From positions 1,116,001-1,180,000 of the forward strand of contig JAYMFD010001271.1 in NCBI GenBank assembly GCA_035771175.1: a stretch of DNA of 64,000 nt, read 5' to 3'. This DNA comes from Paratinospora sagittata. Its lineage: Eukaryota > Streptophyta > Magnoliopsida > Ranunculales > Menispermaceae. The translations under genes and the position numbers were made by a program. Below, piece after piece: positions 49,000 to 59,611 of this stretch (position 1 is the first letter of the stretch; each line of letters opens with the position of its first letter). Under the pieces are notes generated by a model, which saw nothing but the letters and a program-made list of their open reading frames with translations, was not told the DNA's origin and searched no databases.

Positions 49000-49509
49000 A
49001 TGAGATACTTCATGAGATCCCATTACTCGGATGTATGGGATATTGTAAGAAATGGTTATTTTGCACCCACAAAGGTTGAAAATGGAGTAATTGTGGCAAA
49101 GGAAAATAATGTATGGCTACCCATAAAAAAGACGTTAGTGCAATTAAATGAAAAGGCCATAAATGTCCTTTTCTGCAGTCTTTTTAATAATGAATTCAAC
49201 AGACATTGTGTCTGCAACTCTGCCAAGAAGAAATGGGATAACCTAGAAGTTACTCATGAAGGCACAAAGCAAGTAAACGAAACAACGTTGAGAATGCTGG
49301 AGGAATCCTATGATGCCTTTAGAATTAGTGAGAACGAAGAAATCTCAAATGCCATAGCACGCTTTACCACGAACATTGAAGAAATGAAGAACTGGGTGAG
49401 GTGTTCCCACAAGGAAAAAGAGTTGGAAAATCCCTTAAGAAACATTTATGATGAAGGAAATTCTTTAAATAACCCTCCACTTTTGAAGGGTGGAAATTAC
49501 TTGCACTAG
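49000..49509 (+). pseudogene. Open gag fragment crossing a junction
   Basis: 169 codons run from the anchor (M-R-Y-F-M-R-S-H-Y-S-D-V-W-D-I-V) through A-K-K-K-W-D-N-L-E-V-T-H-E-G-T and K-N-W-V-R-C-S-H-K-E-K-E-L-E-N, then across the junction (I-Y-D-E-G-N-S-L-N-N-P-P-L-L-K-G-G-N-Y-L-H) to TAG. GAG stands where most units have TAG, which opens the junction. It has no upstream in-frame gag start. Confidence 0.5.
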
Positions 49510-50524
49510 AAAATAAGAATGAGATATTTTAAGAGATCCCATGATTCGGATGTTTAGCAAATTGTAAGAAATGGTTATACTGTACCCACAGAGGTTGAAA
49601 ATAGAGTAATTGTGGCGAAGGTAAAGAATGTATGGTTACCAGGTGAAAAAAAGCTGAAGCAATTAAATGAAAAGGCGATAAACATACTTTTCGGCAGTCT
49701 TTCCATTAATGAATTCAACAGACTCAGTACCTGCGACATTGCCAAGGAGAAATGGGATAAACTAGAAGTTACTCGTAAAGGCACAAAACAAGTAAACGAA
49801 ACAAAGTTGAGAATGCCGGAGGAATCCTATGATGCCTTAAGAATTAGTGATAACGAAGACATCTCGGATGCCATAACACACTTCACCAAGACTATTAAAG
49901 AGATAAGGAAGCTGGGTGAGGTGTTCCCACCAGCAAAAATAGTCAAAAAATTCCATAGGGGACATGTATGATGAAGGAAAATCGTTAAATCACCCTCCAC
50001 TGTTCAAGGGTGGAAATTTCTTGCGCTGAAAAATGAGAAAGAGATACTTCGTGAGATCCCATGATTCGGATGTTTGGCATATTGTAAGAAATTGCTATAC
50101 TGTACCCACAGAGGTTGAAAATAGAGTACTTGTGGCGAAGGTAAAGAATGTATGGTTACCCGAAGAAAAGAAGTTAGGGCAATTAAATGAAAAGGCCATA
50201 AACATGTTCTTCGACAGTCGTTCCGTTAATGATTTCAACAGACTCAGTACCTGCGACATTGCCAAGGAGAAATGGGATAAACTAGAAGTTACTCCTAAAG
50301 GCACAATGCAAGTAAACGAAACAAAGATGGGAATGTCGGAGGAATCCTATGATGCCTTCAGAATTAGTGAGAACGAAGATATCTCAGATGCCATAACACG
50401 CTTCACCAAGAATATTAATGAAATGAGAATTGGGTGAGGGGTTCCCACAAGGAAAAACAGTTGGAAAATTCCTTAAGAAACATTTATGATGAAGGGTGAA
50501 AATTACTTGCACTAGAAAACAAGA

Positions 50525-52599
50525 ATGAGATACTTCATCAGATCCCATTATTCAGATGTTTCGGATATTGTAAGAAATGGCTATTCTGCACCCACAAAGG
50601 TTATAAATGGAGTAATTGTGCCGAAGGCAAAGAATGTATGGCTACCCAGAGAAAAGAAGTTAGGCCAATTAAATGGAAAGGCCATTTACACGCTTTTCAG
50701 CAGTTTTTCCATCAATGAATTCAACAGACAATGTTCCTGCAACTCTGCCAAGAAGAAATGGGATAACCTAGAAGTTACTCATGAAGGCGCAAAGCAAGTA
50801 AACGAAACAACGTTGAGAATGCTGGAGGAATCCTATGATGCTTTCAGATTTAGTGAGAACGAAGACATCTCAGATGCCATAACACGCTTTACCGAGAACA
50901 TTAAACAAATGAAGAACTAGGTGAGGTGTTCCAGCAAGGAAAAATAGTTGGAAAATTCCTTAAGAAACATGTATGATGAAGGAAATTCTTTGAATAACTT
51001 TCCACTTTTGAAGGGTGGAAATTACTTGCACTGGAAAACAAGAATGAGATACTTCAAGAGATCCCATGATTCGGATGTTTGGCATATTGTAAGAAATGGC
51101 CATACTATACCCACAGTGGTTGAAAATATAGTAATTGTGCTGAAGGTAAAAAGTGTATGGTTACCCGGTGAAAAGAAGTTAGAGCAATTAATTGAAAAGG
51201 CGATAAACATGCATTTCGGCAGTCTTTCCATTAATGAATTCAACAGACTCAGTACCTGCGACATTGCCAAGGAGAAATGGGATAAACTAGAAGTTACTCA
51301 TGAAGGCACAGAGCAAGTAAACGTAACAAAGTTGAGAATGCCGGAGGAATCCTATGATGCCTTCATATTTAGTGAGAACGAAGACATCTTGGATGCCATA
51401 ACATGCTTCACCAAGATTAGTAAAGAGATAAGGAGGCTGGGTGAGGTGTTCCCACATGCAAAAATAGTTGGAAAATTCCATAGGGGACGTATATGATGAA
51501 GGAAATTCGTTTAATCGCCCTCCACTGTTCAAGGGTGGAAATTACTTGCGCTGAAAAAAAAAATGAGATACTTCGTGAGATCCCTTGATTAAGATGTTTG
51601 GGATATTTTAAGAACTGGCTATTCTGCACCCACAAAGGTTATAAATGGAGTAATTGTGCTGAAGGCAAACAATGTATGGCTACCCGTAGAAAAGAAGTTA
51701 GACCAATCATATGACAAGGCCATAAACACGCTTTTCTGCGGTCTTTCCATCAATGAATCCAACAGACATTGTGCCTGCAACTCTGCCAAGAAGAAAAGTT
51801 ATAACCAAGAAGTTACTGTTGAAGGCACAAAGCAAGTAAACAAAACAACGTTGAGAATGCTGGAGGAATCCACTGATGCCTTCAGAATTGGTGAGAACGA
51901 AGACATCTCAGATGCCATAACACGTTTTACGATGAATATTAAAGAAATGAAGAATTGGGTGAGGTGTTCCCACAAGGAAAAATAGTTGGAAAATTCCTTA
52001 AGAAACATTTACGATGAAGGAAATTCTTTCAATCACCCGCCACTTTTGAAGGGTGGAAATTACTTGCACTAGAAAACAAGAATGATTTACTTCAAGAGAT
52101 CTCAGGATTCGGATGTTTGGCATGTTGAAAGAAATGGCTATTTTCTACCCACAAAGGTCGAAAATGGAGAAATTGTGGCGAAGGCAAATAATGTATGGCT
52201 ACCCGGAGAAAAGAAGTTAGACCAATTAAATAACAAGGCCATAAACAAGCTTTTCTGCGGTCTTTCCATCAATGAATTCAACAGACATTGTGCCTGCAAC
52301 TCTGCCAAGAAGAAATGGGGTAACCTAGAAGTTCAGTATGAAGACACAAAGCAAGTAACCAAAACAACGTTGAGAATGCTGGAGGAATCCTATGATTCCC
52401 TCAGAATTAGTGAGAACGAAGACATCTCAGATGCCATAACACGCTTTACCATGAACATTAAAGAAATGAAGAACTGGGTGAGGTGTTCCCGCAAGGAAAA
52501 ATGGTTAAAAATTCCTTAAGAAACATGTATGATGAAGGAAATTTTTTGAATAACCCTCCACTTCTGAAGGGTGGAAATTACTTGCACTAGAAAACAAGA
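50525..52599 (+). repeat. Four full-length monomers, mixed types
   Basis: Anchors are 50525, 51044, 51563 and 52082 (519, 519, 519 and 518 bp). The 51044 unit is S-like and open. The 51563 and 52082 units share R-H-C-A-C-N-S-A-K-K-K and an N-W end. The 52082 unit begins A-like (V-W-H-V-E-R-N-G-Y-F-L-P-T) but becomes R-like after E-K-K-L-D-Q-L-N-N-K, a further recombinant. Confidence 0.78.
50969..51496 (+). pseudogene. Intact gag N-terminal fragment (S unit)
   Basis: 175 codons are open from the gag start codon (M-Y-D-E-G-N-S-L-N-N) through L-K-G-G-N-Y-L-H-W-K-T-R-M, V-W-H-I-V-R-N-G, A-K-E-K-W-D-K-L-E-V-T-H-E-G-T, F-T-K-I-S-K-E-I-R-R-L-G-E and A-K-I-V-G-K-F to G-R-I-stop. It is one of the few units with both the N-terminal signature and the ancestral UBN2 phase unbroken. 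It lies between broken neighbours, and no flanking regulatory sequence or poly(A) signal stands out. Confidence 0.62.
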
Positions 52600-52849
52600 A
52601 TGAGATACTTCAAGAGATCCCATGATGCAGATGTTTGGGATATTTTAAGAAATGGCTATTCTGCACCCACAAAGGTTATAAATGGAGTAATTGTGCTGAA
52701 GGCAAACAATGTATGGCTTCCCGTAGAAAAGAAGTTAGACCAATTATATGACAAGGCCATAAAACACGCTTTTTTGCGGTCTTTCCATCATTGAATTCAA
52801 CAGACATTGTTCCTGCAACTCTGCCAAGAAGAAAAAGGGATAACCAAGA
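52600..52849 (+). repeat. Truncated monomer (250 bp)
   Basis: From anchor 52600 the unit reads to aaaaagggataac (about 52843) and then joins directly to caagaatgagatac, the next anchor, losing about 270 bp (the whole second half plus the junction). The shared aac/caag bases allow a microhomology join. An extra A at about 52762 (ccataaaacacg) also breaks the frame. Confidence 0.85.
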
Positions 52850-53388
52850 ATGAGATACTTCAAGAGATCCCATGGTTCGGATGTTTGGCATATTGTAAGA
52901 AATGGTCATACTGTACCCACAGAGGTTGAAAATAGAGTAATTGTGGCGTAGGTAAAAATGCATGGTTACCCGGAGAAAAGAAGTTAGAGCAATTAAATGA
53001 AAAGGGGATAAACATGCTTTTCGGCAGTCTTTCCATTAATGAAAGCACAAAGCAAGTCTTTCCATTCAACAGACTCAGTACCTGTGACAATTCCAAGGAG
53101 AAATGGGATAAACTAGAAGTTACTCCTAAAGGCACAAGGCAAGTAAACGGAACAACGGTGAGAATGCTGGAGGAATCCTATGATGCCTTCAGAATTTGTG
53201 AGAACGAAGACATCTGAGATGCCATAACATGTTTTACCAAGAACATTAATGAAATGAAAAACTGGGTGAGGTGTTCCCGCTAGGAAAAATAGTTCGAAAA
53301 TTCCTTAAGAAACATGTATGATGAAAGAAATTCTTTGAATAACCCTCCACTTTTGAAGGGTGGAAATTACTTGCACTGGAAAACAAGA
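52850..53388 (+). repeat. Monomer with a locally templated insertion (539 bp)
   Basis: At 53041-53066 the usual attaatgaattcaacag is replaced by attaatgaaagcacaaagcaagtctttccattcaacag. The inserted bases combine gcacaaagcaagt, normally found about 100 bp downstream in the T-K-Q-V segment, with a repeat of ctttccatt from just upstream. The net gain is about 21 bp. This is the pattern of replication template switching. Confidence 0.8.
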
Positions 53389-53898
53389 ATGAGATACTTC
53401 AAGAGATCCCATGATTCGGATGTTTGGCATATTGTAAGAAATGGCGATACTGTACCCACAGAGGTTGAAAATAGAGTAATTGTGGCGAAGGTAAAGAATG
53501 TATGGTTACCCAGAGAAAAAAAGTTAGAGCAATTAAATGAAAAGGCGATAAACATGCTTTTCGGCAGTCTTTCCATTAATGAATTCAACAGACTCAGTAC
53601 CTGCGACATTGCCAAGGAGAAATGGGATAAACTAGAAGTTATTCCTAAAGGCACAAAGCAAGTAAATGAAACAAAGTTGAAAATGCCGGTGGAATCCTAT
53701 GATGCCTTCAGAGTTAGTGAGAACGAAGACATCTCGGATGCCATAACACGCTTTACCAAGATTATTAAAGAGATAAGGAAGCTGGGTGAGGTGTTCCCAC
53801 AAGCAAAAATAGTTGGAAATATCCATAGGGGACATGTATGTGAAGGAAAGTCGTTGAATCGCCCTCCACTGTTCAAGGGTGGAAATTACTTGCGCTGA
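53314..53898 (+). pseudogene. Longest open gag fragment, reading into the next unit (194 codons)
   Basis: It opens at the gag start codon (M-Y-D-E-R-N-S-L-N-N-P-P-L-L-K) and runs through N-Y-L-H-W-K-T-R-M, V-W-H-I-V-R-N-G, A-K-E-K-W-D-K-L-E-V and R-F-T-K-I-I-K-E-I-R-K-L-G-E to A-K-I-V-G. A one-base loss at the next gag start (catgtatgtgaagg at about 53838) then keeps the frame open into the following unit as H-V-C-E-G-K-S-L-N-R-P-P, ending Y-L-R-stop at gcgctga. The domain content is a DUF4219-like N-terminus plus a truncated UBN2 core. It is the longest continuous translation in the window, but the fusion depends on a single indel and shows no sign of selection. Confidence 0.62.
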
Positions 53899-55983
53899 AA
53901 AACAAGAATGAGATACTTCATGAGATCCATGATTCGGATGTTTCGGATGTTCTAAGAAATGGCTATTCTACACCCACAAAGGTTATAAATGGAGAAATTG
54001 TGTCGAAGGCAAAGAATGTATGGCTACCCGGTGAAAAGAAGTTAGACCAATTACATGACAAGGCCATAAACACGCTTTTCTGCGGTCTTTCCAACAATGA
54101 ATTCAATAGACAATGTGTCTGCAACTCTGCCAAGAAGAAATGGGATAACCCAGAAGTTACTCACGAAGGCACAAAGCAAGTAAACGAAACAACGTTGAAA
54201 ATGCTGGAGAAATCCTATGATGCCTTCAGAAATAGTGAGAACGAAGACATCTCAGATGCCATAACCCATTTTACCAAGAACATTAAAGAAATGAAGAACT
54301 GGGTGAGCTGTTCCCGCAAGGAAAAATAGTTGGAAAATTCCTTAAGAAACATGTATGATGAAGGAAATTCTTTGAATAACCCTCCACTTTTGAAGAGTGG
54401 AAATTACTTGATTGGAAAACAAGAATGAGATACTTCAAGAGATCCCATGATTTTGATGTTTGGCATATTGTAAGAAATGGTTATACTGTACCCACAGAGG
54501 TTCAAAATAGAGTAACTGTTGCGAAGGTAAAGAATCTATGGTTACCCGGAGAAAAGATGTTAAAGCAATTAAATGAAAAGGCGATAAACAAGATTTTCGG
54601 CAGTATTTTCATTAATGAATTCAACAGACTCAGTACCTGCGACATTCCCAATGAGAAATGGGACAAACTAGAAGTTACTCCTAAAGGCACAAAGGAAGTA
54701 AACAAAACAAAGTTGAGAATGCCGGAGCAATCCTATCATGCCTTCAAAATTAGTGAGAACGAAGACATCTCAGATGCTATAACAAGCTTTACCAAGATTA
54801 TTAAAGAGATAAAGAAGCTGGGTGAGGTGTTCCCACAAGCAAAAATAGTTGGAAAATTCCATAGGGGACATGTATGATGAAGGAAATTCGTTAGAATCGC
54901 CCTCTACTGTTCAAGAGTGGAAATTACTTGATCTGAAAAACAAGAATGAGATACTTTGTGAGATCCCATGATTCGGATGTTTCGGATATTCTAAGAAATG
55001 GCTATTCTACACCCACAAAGGTTATAAATGGAGTAATTGTGCCGAAGCCAAAGAATGTTTGGCTGCCCGGAGAAAAGATGTTAGACCAATTACATGACAA
55101 GGCCATAAACAAGGTTTTCTACGGTCTTTCTATCAATGAATTCAACAGACATTGTGTCTGCAAATCTGCCAAGAAGAAATGGGATAACCTAGAAGTTACT
55201 CATGAAGGCACAAAGCAAGTAAATGAAACATCGTTGAGAATGCTGGAGGAGTCCTGTAAAGCCTTCAAAATTAGGGAGAACGAAGACATCTCAGATGCCA
55301 TAACACGCTTTACCAAGAACATTAATGAAATGAAGAACTGGGTGAGGTGTTCCCGCAAGGAAAAATGGTTGGAAAATTCCTTAAGAAACATGTAAGATGA
55401 AGGAAATTCTTTGAATAACCCTCAAGTTCTGAAGGGTGGAAATTACTTGCATTGGAAAACAAGAATGAGATACTTCAAGAGATCCCATGATTCGGATGTT
55501 TGGCATATTATAAGAAATGGCTATTCTACACCCACAAAGGTTATAAATGGAGTAATTGTGCCGAAGGCAAAGAATGTATGGCTGCCCGGAGCAAAGAAGT
55601 TAGACCAATTACATGACAAGGCCATAAACAAGCTTTTCTGCTGTCTTTCTATCAACGAATTGAACAGACATTGTTTCTGCAACTCTGCCAAGAAGAAATG
55701 GGACAACCTAGTAGTTACTCATGAAGGCACAAAGCAAGTAAATGAAACAACGTTGAGAATGCTAGAGTAATCCTATGATGCCTTCAGAATTAGTGAGAAC
55801 GAAGACATCTCAGATGCCATAACCCGCTTTTCCAAGAACATTGAAGAAATGAAGAACTGGGTGAGGAGTTCCCGCAAGGAAAAAAAGTTGGAAAATTCCT
55901 TAAGAAACATGTATGATGAAGGAAATTCTTTGAATAACCCTCCACTCTGGAAGAGTGGAAATTACTTGCACTGGAAAACAAGA
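53389..55983 (+). repeat. Monomers leading into the final dimeric block
   Basis: Anchors are 53389 (S-like), 53908 (R-like), 54425 (S-like), 54946 (R-like) and 55465 (Q-type). S-R alternation is visible, and G-Y-S-T-P-T (ctattctacaccc) replaces G-Y-S-A-P-T from 53908 on. The 55465 unit has TAA at 55768, the lesion that marks all Q units downstream. Confidence 0.78.
54425..54877 (+). pseudogene. Open S-type gag fragment
   Basis: 150 codons run from the anchor (M-R-Y-F-K-R-S-H-D-F-D-V-W-H-I-V) through P-N-E-K-W-D-K-L-E-V-T-P-K-G-T to A-K-I-V-G-K-F-H-R-G-H-V-stop. The usually conserved A-K before E-K-W-D is P-N here, and P-K in the related units of the final dimer block. The gag start upstream is out of phase because of a 3-bp plus single-base change around gattacttgattgg. 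Confidence 0.5.
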
Positions 55984-58572
55984 ATGGATCCTTCAAGAGA
56001 TCCCATGATTCTGATGTTTGGCATATTGTAAGAAATGCTTATACTGTATCCACAGAGGTTGAAAATAGAGTAATTGTTGCGAAGGTAAAGAATCTATGGT
56101 TACCTGGAGAAAAGAAGTTAAAGCAATTAAATGAAAAGGCGATAAACATGCTTTTCGGCAGTCTTTCCATTAATGAATTCAACAGACTCAGTACCTGCGA
56201 CATTCCCAAGGAGAAATGGGATAAACTAGAAGTTACTCCTAAAGGCACAAAGCAAGTAAACGAAACAAAGTTGAGAATGCCGGAGGAATCCTATGATGCC
56301 TCCAAAATTAGTGAGAACGAAGAAATCTCAGATGCCATAACACGCTTCACCAAGATTATTAAAGAGATAAAGAAGATTGGTGAGGTGTTCCCACAAGCAA
56401 AAGTTGTTGGAAAACTCCATGGGGGACATGTATGATGATGGATTCTCGTTAGAATCGCCCTCCACGGGTCAAGGTTGGAAATTACTTGCACTGAAAAACA
56501 AGAACGAGATACTTCGTGAGATCCCATTATTCGGATGTTTCGGATATTCTAAGAAATGGCTATTCTACACCCACAAATGTTATAAATGGAGTAATTGCGC
56601 CGAATGCAAAGAATGTATGGCTGCCCGGAGAAAAAAAGTTAGACCAATTACATGACAAGGCCATAAACAAGCTTTTCTGCTGTCTTTCTATCAACGAATT
56701 GAACAGACATTGTTTCTGCAACTCTGCCAAGAAGAAATGGGATAACCTAGAAGTTACTCACGAAGGCACAAAGCAAGTAAATGAAACAACGTTGAGAATG
56801 CTGGAGTAATCCTATGATGCCTTCAGAATTAGTGAGAACGAAGACATCTCAGATGCCATAACCCGCTTTACCAAGAACATTGAAGAAATGAAGACTGGGT
56901 GAGGAGTTCCCGCAAGGAAAAAAAGTTGGAAAATTCCTTAAGAAACATGTATGATGAAGGAAATTCTTTGAATAACCCTCCACTTTGGAAGAGTGGAAAT
57001 TACTTGCACTAGAAAACAAGAATGGATACTTCAAGAGATCCCATGATTTTGATGTTTGGCATATTGTAAGAAATGGTTATACTGTATCCACAGAGGTTGA
57101 AAATAGAGTAATTGTTGTGAAGGTAAAGAATCTATCGTTACCTGGAGAAAAGAAGTTAAAGCAATTAAATGAAAAGGCGATAAACATGCTTTTCGGCAGT
57201 CTTTCCATTAATGAATTCAACAGACTCAGTACCTGCGACATTCCTAAGGAGAAATGGGATAAACTAGAAGTTACTCCTAAAGGCACAAAGCAAGTAAACG
57301 AAACAAAGTTGAGAATGCCAGAGGAATCCTATGATGCCTTCAAAATTAGTGAGAATGAAGACATCTCAGATGCCATAACACGCTTCACCAAGATTATTAA
57401 AGAGATAAAGAAGCTTGATGAGGTGTTCCCACATGCAAAAATAGTTGGAAACTTCCATATGGGACATGTATGATGAAGGAAATTCGTTAGAATCGCCCTC
57501 TACTATTCAAGGTTGGAAATTATTTGCGTTGGAAAACAAGAATGAGATACTTCATGAGATCCCATGATTTGGATGTTTCGGATATTCTAAGAAATGGCTA
57601 TTCTACACCCACAAAGGTTATAAATAGAGTAATTGTGCCGAAGGCAAAGAATGTATGGCTGCCCGGAGAAAAGAAGTTAGACCAATTACATGACAAGGCC
57701 ATAAACAAGCTTTTCTGTGGTCTTTCTATCAATGAATTGAACAGACATTGTTTCTGCAACTCTACCAAGAGGAAATGGGATAACCTAGAAGTTACTCATG
57801 AAGGCACAAAGCAAGTAAATGAAACAACGTCGAGAATGCTGGAGTAATCCTATGATGCCTTCAGAATTAGTGAGAACGAAGACATCTCAGATGCCATAAC
57901 CCGCTTTACCAAGAACATTGAAGAAATGAAGAACTGGGTGAGGAGTTCCCGCAAGGAAAAAAAGTTGGAAAATTCCTTAAGAAACATGTATGATGAAGGA
58001 AATTCTTTGAATAACCCTCCACTTTGGAAGAGTGGAAATTACTTGCACTAGAAAACAAGAATGGATACTTCAAGAGATCCCATGATTCTGATGTTTGGCA
58101 TATTGTAAGAAATGGTTATACTGTATCCACAGAGGTTGAAAATAGAGTAATTGTTGCGAAGGTAAAGAATCTATGGTTACCCGGAGAAAAGAAGTTAGAG
58201 AAAGTAAATGAAAAGGCCATAAACATGCTTTTGGGCAGTCTTTTCATTAATGAATTCAACAGACTCAGTGTCTGCAACACTGCCAAAAGAGAAATGGGAT
58301 AACCTATCCTAAATGCACAACGCAAGTAAACGAAACAAAGTTGAGAATGCCAGAGGAATCCTATGATGCCTTTAAAATTAGTGAAAACGAAGACATCTCA
58401 GATGCGATAACAGGTTTCACCAAGATTAGTAAAGAGGCAAAAAAGCCGGGTGAGGTGTTCCCACTAGCAAAAATAGTTGGAAAATTCCGTAGGGGACATG
58501 TATGATGATGGAAATTCGTTGAATCGCACTCCACTGTTCAAAGGTGGAACTTACTTGCGCTGAAAAACAAGA
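55984..58572 (+). repeat. Dimeric P-Q higher-order repeat (~1039 bp), first part
   Basis: P anchors are 55984, 57022 and 58061 (atgga instead of atgaga, one base lost). Q anchors are 56504 (ACG) and 57542. P units read S-T-C-D-I-P-K-E-K-W-D-K-L-E-V-T-P-K-G. Q units read N-R-H-C-F-C-N-S-(A/T)-K and stop at TAA in M-L-E-stop (56807, 57845). The 58061 unit is a P/A recombinant: it starts as P but carries the +A frameshift and a 10-bp loss (ataacctatcctaaatg, 58306), ending the block. Confidence 0.87.
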
Positions 58573-59611
58573 ATGAGATACTTCATGAGATCCCATGATT
58601 CTGATGTTTCGGATATTGTAAGAAATGGCTATTCTGCACCCACAAAGGTTATAAATGGAGTAATTGTGCCGAAGGAAAAGAATGTATGGCTACCCAGAGA
58701 AAAGAAGTTAGACCAATTACATGACAAGGCCATAAACACGCTTTTCTGCGGTTTTTCCATCAATGAATTCAATAGACATTGTGTCTGCAACTCTGCCAAG
58801 AAAAAATGGGATAACCTAGAAGTTATTCAAGAAGGCACAAAGCAAGTAAACGAAACAACGTTGAGAATGCTGGAGGAATCCAATGATGCGTTAAGAATTA
58901 GTGAGAACGAAGACATGTCAGATGCCATAACACGCTTTACAAGGAACATTAAAGAAATGAAGAACTGGGTGAGTTGTTCCCGCAAGGAAAAATAGTTGGA
59001 AAATTCCTTAAGAAACATGCATGATGAAGGAAATTCTTTGAATAACCCTCCACTTTTGAAGGATGGAAATTACTTGGACTGGAAAACAAGAATGAGATAC
59101 TTCAAGAGATCCCATGATTCGGATGTTTGGCATATTGTAAGAAATGGCTATGCTGTACCCACAGAGGTTGAAAATTGAGTAATTTTGGTGAAGCTAGAGA
59201 ATGTATGGTTACCCGGAGAAAAGAACTTAGAGCAATTAAATGAAAAGGCGATAAACATGATTTTTGGCAGTCTTTCCTTTAATGAATTCAACAGACTCAG
59301 TACCTGCAACAATTCTAAGGAGAAATGGGATAAACTAGAAGTTACTCCTAAGGCACAAAGCAAGCAAACGAAACAAAGTTGAGAATGTCGGAGGAATCCT
59401 ACGATGCCTTCAAAATTAGTGAGAACGAAGACATCTCAGATGCCATAACACGCTTCACCAAGATTATTAAAGAGATAAAGAAGGTCGGTGTGGTGTTCCC
59501 ACGAGCAAAAATAGTTGGAAAATTCCATAGGGGACATGTATGATGAAGGAATTTCGTTAGAATCGCCCTCCACTGGTCAAGGTTGGAAATTACATGCGCT
59601 GAAAAACAAGA
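58573..59611 (+). repeat. Interloper monomer pair between two P-Q stretches
   Basis: The 58573 unit is R-like (N-R-H-C-V-C-N-S-A-K-K-K-W, K-N-W-V-S-C-S-R-K-E-K-stop), open for 140 codons with normal ATGAGA. The 59092 unit is S-like, broken by TGA at aaaattgag (about 59174) and by a one-base loss at cctaaggcac (59348). Neither carries the P or Q marker lesions, so this pair splits the dimeric block, either as an older remnant or through later exchange. Confidence 0.75.

Larger units (their letters stand above)
47967..50524 (+). repeat. Mixed monomers with small deletions
   Basis: Anchors are 47967, 48481, 49000, 49519 and 50039 (the last one reads AAG). The 47967 unit has lost about 10 bp of the L-E-V-T segment (gggataaccaatcctaaagg at 48207), a lesion with a close parallel in the 58061 unit. 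The 50039 unit is 486 bp because of an ~33-bp deletion around its junction (gatgaagggtgaaaattac at 50489). The 48481-49000 pair resembles the second trimeric block (Q-G-E-V-L-P-Q-E-R-I-V then H-Y-S-D-V-W-D). Confidence 0.75.

Noticed and set aside
6201..58995. Junction TAG codons as CAG-to-TAG decay by methylated cytosine deamination
   Set aside because: In the ancestral phase this site is AAA-ATA-GTT (K-I-V), so TAG read in the shifted frame is the original sequence and CAG is the derived state.
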